NCBI GenBank assembly: GCA_900554495.1
Contig: USHR01000081.1
Coordinates: 1-7,966, forward strand
Source: an uncultured Collinsella sp.
Lineage (GTDB): Bacteria; Actinomycetota; Coriobacteriia; Coriobacteriales; Coriobacteriaceae
Direction of reading: 5' to 3'
Length of the DNA: 7,966 nucleotides
Shown here: one piece after another, positions 1 to 6,749 of the stretch
Layout: every line of letters begins with the position of its first letter
How positions within the stretch are numbered: position 1 is the stretch's first letter
Notes under the pieces: generated by a model
Databases searched by the model: none
Told to the model about the DNA's origin: nothing
The model's input: the letters and a program-made list of their open reading frames with translations, nothing else
Position numbers and translations under genes: made by a program

Positions 1-658
1 TGTCTTTCGGTTGCTGCACACGATGCATAAGCTTATAGCGATACATCTTGCGATCGGCATCCATCGTCATCTGGCGACGCGTGTCGCCGGCAAGTGGATC
101 GACGCGCGAGCAGCCAAAGCTAAAGCTGCCGATCATGGGCGCCTTGCCACCTGAGCTCGCCTCGATCAGCCTGGTACGTACCTGCTCCAAGCGCTGCTCG
201 AGTTCAATCTCGTTTGCGGAGAGCGAGATGAGCACAAACTCGTCTCCACCGATACGGAACAGCATCTCATCGTGCTCCATGGTTTCGGAGAGCGTGCGGC
301 AGATGCTCAGAATATAGCGATTGCCTTCGGCGTGGCCAAACCTATCATTGCAATGTTTGAGATGGTCGATGTCAATATAGGCGCAGGTGAAGGGGTCGCC
401 TTTGCGCCAGAGTTGCTCGACGTGACGGTCGAATCCGTTGCGGTTGCCCAAGTTGGTGAGCGGGTCGATATAGGCGTTACGCTCAAGCAGCTGGCGCTCT
501 TGTTGCAGGATGGCATGCGTCTTTTGCAGTTGCTCACCAACGGCGCGTAGCTCAGCAGGCAGCGCGGCAACATCGAGTTCGGCGGTCAAGATGCCATTCG
601 CAAGTCGCTGAAGATAGGCAATAATCGATTGCTCGCCCATACGATACGACTCGTTCAT
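1..658 (-). CDS. GGDEF-domain signalling protein, 3' part missing (runs off the left edge)
   Basis: Reading from the ATG at 658 down to base 1 gives 219 codons without a stop, so the C-terminal part lies outside the window. The start is supported by an AAGGAGGT ribosome binding site (667-674) 8 bases upstream. Residues 1-60 are probably helical (many E, Q, L, R) and act as an N-terminal linker. A GGDEF domain follows from about 61 to 215: DPLTNLGNR (65-73), metal-binding YIDID (94-98), HCND (102-105), GHAEGN (108-113) and an intact RIGGDEF (135-141). The family makes cyclic di-GMP from two GTP in the cytoplasm. Two departures are visible: Asn113 replaces the usual Asp of GHxxGD, and no RxxD product-inhibition site precedes GGDEF. 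No membrane segment is seen. The domain resembles the first GGDEF domain of the upstream neighbour (roughly half identical by eye), which suggests a tandem duplication. Whether PAS and EAL domains follow, as in the neighbour, cannot be seen. Confidence 0.9.
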   Translation of the reverse strand, partial: MNESYRMGEQSIIAYLQRLANGILTAELDVAALPAELRAVGEQLQKTHAILQQERQLLERNAYIDPLTNLGNRNGFDRHVEQLWRKGDPFTCAYIDIDHLKHCNDRFGHAEGNRYILSICRTLSETMEHDEMLFRIGGDEFVLISLSANEIELEQRLEQVRTRLIEASSGGKAPMIGSFSFGCSRVDPLAGDTRRQMTMDADRKMYRYKLMHRVQQPKD

Positions 659-696
659 GATGGATAACCTCCTTGGGCGGAACAATGGTTTGTATC

Positions 697-727
697 ATAT
701 CCCCAATTCGGTTTGAATTGGGGATAT
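697..727. repeat. Perfect 13-bp inverted repeat between the two GGDEF genes
   Basis: Arms 697-709 (ATATCCCCAATTC) and 715-727 are exact reverse complements around a 5-base loop. The structure lies about 58 bases after the stop of the 905-residue gene and 38 bases before the start of the downstream GGDEF gene, both read on the minus strand. There is no T-run after either arm, so an intrinsic terminator is unlikely. It could be an operator, an mRNA processing or stability hairpin, or a leader structure. A TATGAT hexamer overlaps one arm on the minus strand, but I see no convincing -35 partner. Confidence 0.8.
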
Positions 728-785
728 AAGTTAACTAATGGAGGCAAATTCCCCCTTCGGCGGTGGCGTTTTGCGCGCGAGCGTG

Positions 786-3503
786 TCAGTTGTTATTGCC
801 ACCATCGAGCAATGCCTCAAAATCCTTCGCCGGCATGGGACGGTAGTAGAGGAAGCCCTGAGCGTAGCGGGCGCCCATTTGTCGTAGCATGTTTGCCTGC
901 TCATTTGTCTCGACGCCTTCAACCACGACGGGCAGATGGAGCGACTGCGCCATCTCGAGCATCGATGACACGATCTGCGCGCTGCGGCCTTGATCGCGGT
1001 CGGTGGGCACAAAGGTGCGGTCGAGCTTGATGACGTCGACGTTGACGTTCTTGAGCATCGCGAGCGTGGACTGGCCGGTGCCAAAATCGTCCATGTAGGT
1101 CGAGAAGCCACGGGTGTGCAGATCCGCGGTCAGCTTATCCACGGCCTCGGACTCTCCGGTATAGGCGGTCTCGGTGATCTCGATGTGCATGAGTTCGGGC
1201 GGCAGGTTGTACTGGGCGGCGAGCGACCCCATATGCTCGGCGACATCGCAGGCAAGAATGTCTACGCGCGACACATTGAGGGAAATCGGAACCACGCGAA
1301 GTCCTCGATTGAGGCGCTCGCGGAGCCACATGGCGACGCCCTGCCAAACATATTTGTCGAGCGTCACTACAAAGCCGCTTTCCTCGAGTGCGGGGATAAA
1401 CGTTGCGGGCGAAATGAGAGAGCCGTCCTTGTCAATCCAGCGGGTGAATGCTTCGGCGCCAATAATCTCGCCGGTTTCCATATCGACCTGGGGCTGAAGA
1501 TAGTACGTGATGCGACCATTTGACAGCGCGTACTGGAATTCGGTCAGCGTGCGGTTGAACACGATTTCGCGCTTGTACTCCTCGGGGCAAAAAATGGCAA
1601 TGCGCTCCTTAAAGTCGTTTTTTGCGCGCCGATTGGTAAACATGGCCTTTGCCTGCGCATCGATGGTGATCTCCTCATTGGAATCGATGGGGTAAACGCC
1701 CATGGACGGCCAAAAACCTACGCCGCCATCATGCCTGGCTACTGCCTCGCGAACGCGGTTGTAGATTTGATGGACGGTGATGTGCTTAAAGGGGATGAGT
1801 ATGCAAAAGTCATCTTGGCCCCAGTACCCTGCGACGCCCATGTCGGCATTCTCGATGTCCTTGAGGACCGTGCCCACATCGGCAAGCAGGCGGTCGCCTT
1901 CGGCCTGTCCATACCATTCGTTAAATAGGCGCATGTGGCCCATGTCGACGGTGGCGATACACCAAGCACCGTCGCGCCTTGCCTTGATGAAGGCGTTGGC
2001 GCGCCGCATAAACTCGCTGGGTCGATAGAGGCCCGTGAGCGAGTCGATACGTTCGGCGATGGCGCTTTTGCGCTCAGCCTCGGGTATGGGGAGGCTGTCG
2101 TTGGGAACAAGCCCGCCGGCCGTGCGAAGGCGACGGTCGAGTTCGCCTAAAACGGCGGTCGCCTGATGGGTTAAGTGCTCGTAAAATGCCGGGACGACAA
2201 GACAGACGGGAGTAATGGTGTCGCCTGCGATTCGAACAGGAGCGAAAACGGCCTCTTTAAGGTGGCGGGTCAGTTGCTCGAATGCCTCGTGGTCCAAATC
2301 GTTGCTGAGCACGACAAACTGGACGCTTCGTGAACGGTAGACCCTGCTCCTGCCGCGGGTGATCGACAGCATGCGGCCTGCGTATTCGGCAAGCATGCTG
2401 TCGACCGCCTCGGCTCCATAGAGCTCGTTGAGCTTTGTCGTGCCACGAACGCGCACCGCTATAAGGCCCGTCTCGCAACGGTCGCAACGACAGGCGTCGA
2501 TGGCATTGACCAACATGCGCTGGGTGCCGAGGCCTGTCGCGGCGTCGACGGTTTCGGCAAGTGAGTGGTTGACGAGCTCGCCGACATAGAGCGAGGGGAC
2601 ATTTTCGTCGCCGTCGATGCGAAACCCGCGAGCACGGCAGAGCACGTAGTCGCCTGTGGCGTTGCGCACACGATACTGCATGACGCGACGGTGCTTGGTG
2701 CCGTTATAGACCTGGTCTATGTCGTTGATGTAGGCCTCAAGGTCATCGGGATGCACGCGCGTTTTCCAGTAATCGCGACAGTTGTCTATGTGCTCCGAGG
2801 GAAGGCCAAGATCGCGCAAGGCGCCTTGTGACCAAAGGGTGCGATGTTTGTCCAAGTTCTCGATAAAGAAATAGCGGCCCTCGTTGAGCATCGAAAAGGC
2901 ATCGAAAATGCGATCGCTTATTTCGAAGTCGTCGGCGTGGACTTGCGTGATATTGCGTCGATCAAGGTGCATGGCATGACGTAGCTTGTAGTCGTACATG
3001 CGATGGTCGGCATCGAGCGTCATGCGATTGGGGGCTTCGCCCAGGGCGGGGTCGGCATACGACACTCCATAGCTAAACGAGCGGGGCATCTCGGAATCGT
3101 TGTTTTTGAGCAGGACCGTTCGGCAGTGTTCCAGACGTTCGGCGAGGTCGTCCTCGGTCGCAATCGTAGATAGGATGGCAAACTCGTCGCCGCCTATGCG
3201 AAACGCCGCTTCGTCCACTTTCATATACAGTTTGAGATAGAGGCTTACCTGCAAGATATAGCGGTTGCCCTCGTCATGCCCAAAGACGTCGTTGCAGTGC
3301 TTGAGATTGTCGATGTCGATGAACGCCATGGTAACGGGGATGTCCTGCTCCCAGAGCTCCTCGAGGGAGCGGGCAAAGCCGCCGCGGTTGCCAAGTCCGG
3401 TAAGCTGGTCGGTAAAGGCGGTCCTAATCAGATCATCCTGACGCTCGAGAAGGTCACGGACGGTCTTTTCGAGCGTTTCGGTGTAATTGCTGACAGTATC
3501 CAT
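786..3503 (-). CDS. Multidomain cyclic-dinucleotide protein: GGDEF-PAS-GGDEF(degenerate)-GGDEF(degenerate)-EAL
   Basis: A 905-residue cytoplasmic protein with no visible signal peptide or membrane segment. A short helical start (1-28) leads into GGDEF-1 (about 30-180) with D63/D65, N71, GHDEGN (75-80) and intact GGDEF (104-108). A PAS-like domain follows (about 200-310, with HPDD at 251-254). Next comes a GGDEF-like fold (about 318-460) whose signature is lost (SRSVQF), then a third (about 486-640) with GQDDF (562-566) in place of GGDEF. The C-terminal EAL domain (about 653-897) has EAF (684-686) instead of EAL but keeps the expected catalytic residues: E684, N743, E775, D805, D806, K826, E862 and Q882. 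The protein therefore probably hydrolyses cyclic di-GMP and may also synthesise a cyclic dinucleotide. GGDEF-1 lacks an RxxD inhibition site (KVDE at 95-98) and has Asn80 instead of Asp. The ATG at 3503 has no strong ribosome binding site, so the start is less certain than the domains. Confidence 0.93.
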   Translation of the reverse strand: MDTVSNYTETLEKTVRDLLERQDDLIRTAFTDQLTGLGNRGGFARSLEELWEQDIPVTMAFIDIDNLKHCNDVFGHDEGNRYILQVSLYLKLYMKVDEAAFRIGGDEFAILSTIATEDDLAERLEHCRTVLLKNNDSEMPRSFSYGVSYADPALGEAPNRMTLDADHRMYDYKLRHAMHLDRRNITQVHADDFEISDRIFDAFSMLNEGRYFFIENLDKHRTLWSQGALRDLGLPSEHIDNCRDYWKTRVHPDDLEAYINDIDQVYNGTKHRRVMQYRVRNATGDYVLCRARGFRIDGDENVPSLYVGELVNHSLAETVDAATGLGTQRMLVNAIDACRCDRCETGLIAVRVRGTTKLNELYGAEAVDSMLAEYAGRMLSITRGRSRVYRSRSVQFVVLSNDLDHEAFEQLTRHLKEAVFAPVRIAGDTITPVCLVVPAFYEHLTHQATAVLGELDRRLRTAGGLVPNDSLPIPEAERKSAIAERIDSLTGLYRPSEFMRRANAFIKARRDGAWCIATVDMGHMRLFNEWYGQAEGDRLLADVGTVLKDIENADMGVAGYWGQDDFCILIPFKHITVHQIYNRVREAVARHDGGVGFWPSMGVYPIDSNEEITIDAQAKAMFTNRRAKNDFKERIAIFCPEEYKREIVFNRTLTEFQYALSNGRITYYLQPQVDMETGEIIGAEAFTRWIDKDGSLISPATFIPALEESGFVVTLDKYVWQGVAMWLRERLNRGLRVVPISLNVSRVDILACDVAEHMGSLAAQYNLPPELMHIEITETAYTGESEAVDKLTADLHTRGFSTYMDDFGTGQSTLAMLKNVNVDVIKLDRTFVPTDRDQGRSAQIVSSMLEMAQSLHLPVVVEGVETNEQANMLRQMGARYAQGFLYYRPMPAKDFEALLDGGNNN

Positions 3504-3826
3504 GTCGTAAGCGGCTTTCTGAGGTCGGGCGGATTGCGTCGGGCGAGCTCGTTGTGCACACGCGTTGTTGTTTGGCGCTTTGCGTGTATCCAGGCCCCCG
3601 CCTTGCTGCGTTGTTGGGTTAATTTACCGGCTAATGTTCGCTGTTGATAACTGCTGAGTAGTATAAACAACAGTGCAGAATTATATATGGGTGCACATGC
3701 TGTGGGCGGCTATTATTCGACAGGCGGTAGCGCGACGATGCGATGTTCGATGAAAATGCGACTGAGACGATATATGTTGACGGGTATACTTGTTCCGGTT
3801 TTAAACGCAGGAACGGAGATGGTCGC
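3504..3826. other. Divergent intergenic region between the GGDEF-EAL and patatin genes
   Basis: These 323 bases separate two genes transcribed away from each other and should hold both promoters. I find no convincing coding sequence in it; the short frames overlap and have no ribosome binding sites. The section around 3640-3690 is clearly more AT-rich than its surroundings. It contains a perfect TATAAT on the minus strand (3685-3680), but no good -35 element sits upstream, and its distance from the GGDEF-EAL start (about 180 bases) would imply a long leader. I recognise no riboswitch here. Confidence 0.5.
3762..3805 (+). promoter_or_regulatory. Candidate promoter(s) of the patatin-like gene
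   Basis: Two overlapping sigma-70-like pairs can be drawn, each with a 17-base spacer. The first is CTGAGA (3762-3767) with TATACT (3785-3790). The second is TTGACG (3777-3782) with TTTAAA (3800-3805). Either would start transcription shortly before the ATG at 3827. This placement also argues against translation starting at the in-frame ATG at 3743, which lies upstream of both pairs. These are visual matches only. Confidence 0.4.
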
Positions 3827-4696
3827 ATGGCACAGCCGGATACGACGCGCACGGTGGGGCTGGCACTCGAGGGAGGCGGCTACCGCGGCATGTATACGGC
3901 GGGCGTGCTCGACGTATGGATGGAGCATGGCTTAACTTGCGACCATATGGTGGGTGTCTCGGCGGGCGCGGCGTTTGGCTACAACTTTAAATCGCGCCAG
4001 ATCGGCCGCGCCATTCGCTACAACAAAGCCTATTGTGCCGATAAGCGCTATGCGAGCGTGACGAGCTGGTTGCGAACCGGCGACATGTTCAATGCCGATT
4101 TTGCCTATCACGAGGTGCCCATCGAGCGCGATCCCATCGATTTGGAGACATATCGCGCCTGCCCCATGCGGTTTACGTGCGTGTGTACCGATATCGAGAC
4201 GGGCAAGGCCGTCTATCACGATCTGCCGTATGGCGACGAGCGCGATATCGAGTGGATCCGGGCGTCGTCGGCAATTCCCGTGGCGACGCGTCCCGTTGCT
4301 ATTGACGGGCATAAGTATCTGGATGGTGGCGTGGCTGATTCTATTCCCAGCGCATGGCTGTTTGCGCAGGGGTATGACCGCAATATCGTGGTACTCACGC
4401 AGCCAGCGGGCTTTGTGAAGCAGCCCAACAGCGTGATGCCCATGCTGCGACGCGTGTTCCGTCACTATCCGGAGTTTGTCGCAGCGCTTGAGCATCGGCA
4501 TGAGGTCTACAATACCACGCTCGATGACCTGGCACGTCGCGAGGCTGCCGGCGAGATCTTTGTGGTGCGGCCGAGCGAATCGGTGAAGGTGCCGTCGCTG
4601 TGTCGCGAGCCCGATGAACTTGAACGCATCTACCAGATTGGTCGCCGCGATGCGGAGGCGACCTTGCCGGCACTGGAGGCATATCTGGCAGAGTAG
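3827..4696 (+). CDS. Patatin-like phospholipase/esterase, YjjU (COG4667) type
   Basis: A 289-residue protein with the patatin Ser-Asp dyad layout. The oxyanion-hole glycine loop GGGYRG is at 16-21, the nucleophile motif GVSAG at 43-47 (Ser45), and the catalytic Asp in DGG at 166-168 (Asp166). The family hydrolyses acyl esters of lipids. The order of motifs and the text around SAGA and FNADFAY resemble the bacterial YjjU group rather than the secreted ExoU type. No signal peptide or membrane helix is visible, so it probably acts in the cytoplasm or at the inner face of the membrane. I chose the ATG at 3827 because GGAG lies 8 bases upstream and the glycine loop follows at the usual distance. 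The in-frame ATG at 3743 would add 28 residues unlike the family and would lie upstream of the candidate promoters. The gene stands alone, ending just before a probable two-way terminator. The natural substrate cannot be told from sequence. Confidence 0.9.
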   Translation: MAQPDTTRTVGLALEGGGYRGMYTAGVLDVWMEHGLTCDHMVGVSAGAAFGYNFKSRQIGRAIRYNKAYCADKRYASVTSWLRTGDMFNADFAYHEVPIERDPIDLETYRACPMRFTCVCTDIETGKAVYHDLPYGDERDIEWIRASSAIPVATRPVAIDGHKYLDGGVADSIPSAWLFAQGYDRNIVVLTQPAGFVKQPNSVMPMLRRVFRHYPEFVAALEHRHEVYNTTLDDLARREAAGEIFVVRPSESVKVPSLCREPDELERIYQIGRRDAEATLPALEAYLAE

Positions 4697-4718
4697 GGCA
4701 AACTGCCGCGTGCTCAGC

Positions 4719-4764
4719 GGAAAGCGCATCCCAGAATGGACGTCCAAACTGGGATGCGTTTTCC
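4719..4764. terminator. Probable bidirectional terminator between the patatin gene and thiE
   Basis: Arms 4719-4734 and 4749-4764 form a 16-bp stem with a single G-T pair around a 14-base loop. The stem can be extended by CAGC (4715-4718) with GCTG (4768-4771) across a 3-base bulge. The loop itself holds a 10-base palindrome (4737-4746). It lies between two converging genes, 22 bases after the patatin stop and 44 bases after the thiE stop. The T-runs are short (TTTT within the right arm), so efficiency is uncertain, but position and stem length fit a shared terminator. Confidence 0.75.
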
Positions 4765-4808
4765 ATTGCTGAAGTTATGGGGCCGCGGAGCAACTGCTCG
4801 GCTTATGC

Positions 4809-5504
4809 CTATGCCTGCTGCCAGGTGTCTACGAGCTCCTTGGCCGCGGCGTAGGGGTCATCGGCGCTGCAGACGGCACTCACCACAAAGAAGCCGTCGA
4901 CGCCGGTGGCCTTGAGCTGCGGAAGGTCGGCCGTCTTGACGCCGCCGCCCACCACGATGGGCACGGGGCTTGCCGCATGGAGCGCGGCCAGGTCCTCAAA
5001 GCTCTTGGTGATGATAGAGCCGTCGGCCGCGCGTCCGCAGTCGCGCTTGGTCTCGGTCTCGTGGAGTGGGCCGATGCCAAGGTAGTCGACCAAACTCATA
5101 TCGGCGGTCTTGACGTACTCGAGCATCTCCTCGCAACGGGCCGAAAGGCCCACGATGGCGTCGGGGCCCAGCAACTTGCGACAGACCTCGACGGGAATAT
5201 CGCTTTGGCCCACGTGCACACCGTCGACAGCAATACCCTGCTCGCGTGCGGCAAGCACACAGTCCAGACGGTCGTCGATCAGCAAGGCGACCTGACCGGT
5301 CTTGCCGGCCTGAGCGATTGCCTGCGCGGCGTCGCCGGTCAGCGCAATGATCTCGCGGGCGCTTGCCACCTTGGAGCGCACCTGGATGCAGGTAAAGCCG
5401 GCGTCGAGCGCCTGGGCCACCACATCGCCCACGGGGCGCCCGAGCGTGTTTTCGGGGCCGAGTACCAGATAGGCCGAGATATCAAGGTTGTCGCGGATGC
5501 TCAT
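4809..5504 (-). CDS. thiE: Thiamine-phosphate synthase
   Basis: A 231-residue protein of the usual length for this TIM-barrel enzyme. ThiE condenses HMP-PP with hydroxyethylthiazole phosphate, releasing pyrophosphate and forming thiamine phosphate in the cytoplasm. Family motifs appear in order: QVRSK (41-45), IDDRLD (76-81, usually NDR), DGVHVGQSD (94-102), YLGIGP (141-146) followed by TETK (150-153), the phosphate-binding glycines VVGGG (184-188), and VVSAV (207-211). It is the last gene of the thiM operon. Its ATG overlaps the end of the preceding gene by 4 bases (5501-5504), which suggests translational coupling. It should share the TPP riboswitch control of the whole transcript. The stem-loop at 4719-4764 follows it. 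Assignment is firm. Confidence 0.96.
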   Translation of the reverse strand: MSIRDNLDISAYLVLGPENTLGRPVGDVVAQALDAGFTCIQVRSKVASAREIIALTGDAAQAIAQAGKTGQVALLIDDRLDCVLAAREQGIAVDGVHVGQSDIPVEVCRKLLGPDAIVGLSARCEEMLEYVKTADMSLVDYLGIGPLHETETKRDCGRAADGSIITKSFEDLAALHAASPVPIVVGGGVKTADLPQLKATGVDGFFVVSAVCSADDPYAAAKELVDTWQQA

Positions 5505-5842
5505 CGTGCTTCCTCCTGCTTTTTGATCTGTGCTTCCATGCGCTCGAGTTTGCCGGTCATGGTGTCGGTAAATCCGGGTCGAATATCGGCTTTGAGCACG
5601 ACTTCGGTGCGGATGCCCTTGCTCGCCAACACAAAGGTTGCGTCGCGCACGACCTGCATGACCTCGTCCCAGTCGCCCTCGATCTCGGTGAACATGGAGG
5701 TGGTGCGGTTGGGCAGGCCGCTCTCGCGAATGACACGCACGACCTCGGCGACCTCGGCGGATAGCTCATCGCCGGTGCCGCACGGGGCGATGGCCACGGC
5801 GACGAGCGTGTTCATGCCGGCATTGGTTGCGGGCTCGGACAT
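5501..5842 (-). CDS. Thiamine-binding protein, MTH1187/YkoF family (DUF77)
   Basis: A small 113-residue cytoplasmic protein. The core from VAVAIAPCGTG (14-24) through LPNRTTSMFTEIEGDWDEVM (43-62) to the end of the conserved fold near residue 90 matches the Thiamine_BP/MTH1187 pattern, a ferredoxin-like fold that forms oligomers. Members of the related YkoF family bind thiamine or its HMP moiety; the exact role of MTH1187 types is less clear. It lies between thiM and thiE with only 3 bases after the thiM stop and a 4-base overlap with thiE, so a role in handling thiamine, HMP or a related pyrimidine is a reasonable inference. The ATG at 5842 has AGGAGG 8 bases upstream, inside the end of thiM; the ATG at codon 10 has no such site. 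The charged C-terminus (about 95-113) is probably helical. Confidence 0.88.
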   Translation of the reverse strand: MSEPATNAGMNTLVAVAIAPCGTGDELSAEVAEVVRVIRESGLPNRTTSMFTEIEGDWDEVMQVVRDATFVLASKGIRTEVVLKADIRPGFTDTMTGKLERMEAQIKKQEEAR

Positions 5843-5845
5843 GGC

Positions 5846-6685
5846 CTATGCCTCCTCGAGCTCGAGTCGGTTATCGGCGATGTCTTGGGCGGTTGCGCGG
5901 TAGAGCTCGTCGATAAAGGCGACCTTAAAGCTTGCCGGGGCGTCGGCGACAGCGGCGGCACGCGTGCCGGCCACGTTGTAGACGGCGGTGCCGCAGACGG
6001 CTGCCGTAAACGGGTCGGCGGCGCAGGCGTACACGGCCAGCACGCCGCCCTGCGAGCAGCCGCAGCCGGTGATCTTGGACATGAGCGGGCTGCCACCGTG
6101 GGACTTGGCCACCGTCGTGCCGTCGGTGATCAGGTCGACTTCGCCCGAGACCACAACGGCGCCACCGGTGTGGCGAGCGAGCGCCACGGCGGCATCGCGG
6201 GCGGCGTCGACCGTGTCGGTGGTATCGACACCACGCACGCGGCTCAGATCAGCCGCCTCGCCCTCAAGACCCCACAGGCCGGCGAGTGCGATAATCTCGG
6301 AGGCGTTGCCGCGCACGATGGCGGGCTTGTACTGCTTGAGCTCGTTTACCAGCTGGGTGCGCAGGCTGCCGATACCCAGGCCCACCGGATCGAGCACCCA
6401 GGGCTTGCCGGCGTCGTGTGCCGCCTTCGCCGCGCGGGGAATCGTCTGCTCGTAGATAGGGAAGAGCGTGCCCATGTTGAGATAGATGGCGCCGCCGCCG
6501 GCAACGAGCGCTTCGCCCTCGTCGGGCAGATAGACCATGGCGGCCGATCCGCCCACGGCGAGCTGTGCGTTGGCGACAAAGTCGATCGTCACCGTGTTGG
6601 TGATGGAGCCGGCCATCGGATTGGTGGCGCGAATTTCCTCTACGGCCTTGACCATATGTTGCTTAAGCTGTTCCGAATCAATCAC
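5846..6685 (-). CDS. thiM: Hydroxyethylthiazole kinase
   Basis: A 279-residue ribokinase-like enzyme that phosphorylates 4-methyl-5-(2-hydroxyethyl)thiazole with ATP, the thiazole salvage step before ThiE. Visible motifs are SITN (27-30), WVLDPVG (96-102), RGNASEI (125-131), the strand VVVSGEVDLITDG (177-189) and the catalytic glycine/cysteine loop TGCGCS (206-211), with Cys210 aligned to the active-site Cys of Bacillus ThiM. The usual VHNITN is altered to AGSITN, a mild departure. I chose the GTG at 6685 because AAGGAGG (6694-6700) ends 8 bases upstream. A longer reading from 6799 would begin inside the TPP aptamer and add 38 unrelated residues, so it is rejected. An ATG at 6655 (codon 11) lies just before the conserved region and is a weaker alternative. 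It is the first gene of the operon, under the riboswitch, followed after 3 bases by the MTH1187-type gene. No thiD is adjacent. Confidence 0.96.
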   Translation of the reverse strand: MIDSEQLKQHMVKAVEEIRATNPMAGSITNTVTIDFVANAQLAVGGSAAMVYLPDEGEALVAGGGAIYLNMGTLFPIYEQTIPRAAKAAHDAGKPWVLDPVGLGIGSLRTQLVNELKQYKPAIVRGNASEIIALAGLWGLEGEAADLSRVRGVDTTDTVDAARDAAVALARHTGGAVVVSGEVDLITDGTTVAKSHGGSPLMSKITGCGCSQGGVLAVYACAADPFTAAVCGTAVYNVAGTRAAAVADAPASFKVAFIDELYRATAQDIADNRLELEEA

Positions 6686-6689
6686 TGCA

Positions 6690-6705
6690 CATGCCTCCTT
6701 GGCAT
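6690..6705 (-). promoter_or_regulatory. thiM ribosome binding site inside a small hairpin
   Basis: AAGGAGG (6694-6700 on the minus strand) decides the GTG start at 6685. Bases 6691-6695 and 6701-6705 form a 5-bp stem (ATGCC/GGCAT) with AAGGA as the loop, so part of the site can be paired. The same CATGCC stretch can also pair with GGCATG at the 3' edge of the aptamer (6747-6752). This is a possible second layer of control, not shown by experiment. Confidence 0.6.
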
Positions 6706-6707
6706 AG

Positions 6708-6738
6708 AAAAGGGGCGCTGTGCATAGACAGCGCCCCT
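6708..6738 (-). terminator. Riboswitch-controlled intrinsic terminator
   Basis: Minus-strand arms 6738-6728 and 6721-6711 form a perfect GC-rich 11-bp stem (AGGGGCGCTGT) around a 6-base loop. TTTC follows directly, giving a short U-run of four when counted with the last stem base. It sits between the TPP aptamer and the thiM ribosome binding site, the normal place for a terminator that forms when TPP is bound. I did not find a fully convincing antiterminator for its 5' arm. Confidence 0.85.
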
Positions 6739-6749
6739 GTAAAGGCGGC

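Noticed and set aside
697..727. Reading the 13-bp hairpin as an intrinsic terminator
   Set aside because: Neither arm is followed by a T-run and the stem is AT-rich.
3743..3826. Possible 28-residue N-terminal extension of the patatin protein
   Set aside because: It has no good ribosome binding site, overlaps the candidate promoters and does not resemble the family; GGAG before 3827 fits better.
3932..4747. Minus-strand open frame (271 codons) opposite the patatin gene
   Set aside because: Antisense shadow; it would cross the terminator stem, and the patatin motifs on the other strand are decisive.
4788..4799. Short inverted repeat GAGCA/TGCTC near the thiE stop
   Set aside because: Only a 5-bp stem with a 2-base loop; too small to mean anything beside the strong stem at 4719-4764.
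4977..5903. Long plus-strand open frame (308 codons) opposite thiE and the MTH1187-type gene
   Set aside because: Antisense shadow of two well-supported genes; no ribosome binding site or family motif.
6678..6692. Tiny frame (ATG, three codons, TGA) overlapping the thiM start on the minus strand
   Set aside because: Its ATG is only one base from the ribosome binding site, too close for normal initiation, so a leader peptide is unlikely.
5885..6727. Long plus-strand open frame (280 codons) opposite thiM
   Set aside because: It is antisense to a clearly identified gene, has a composition rich in G, A, H and R with no recognisable domain, and is what GC-rich coding DNA produces by chance.
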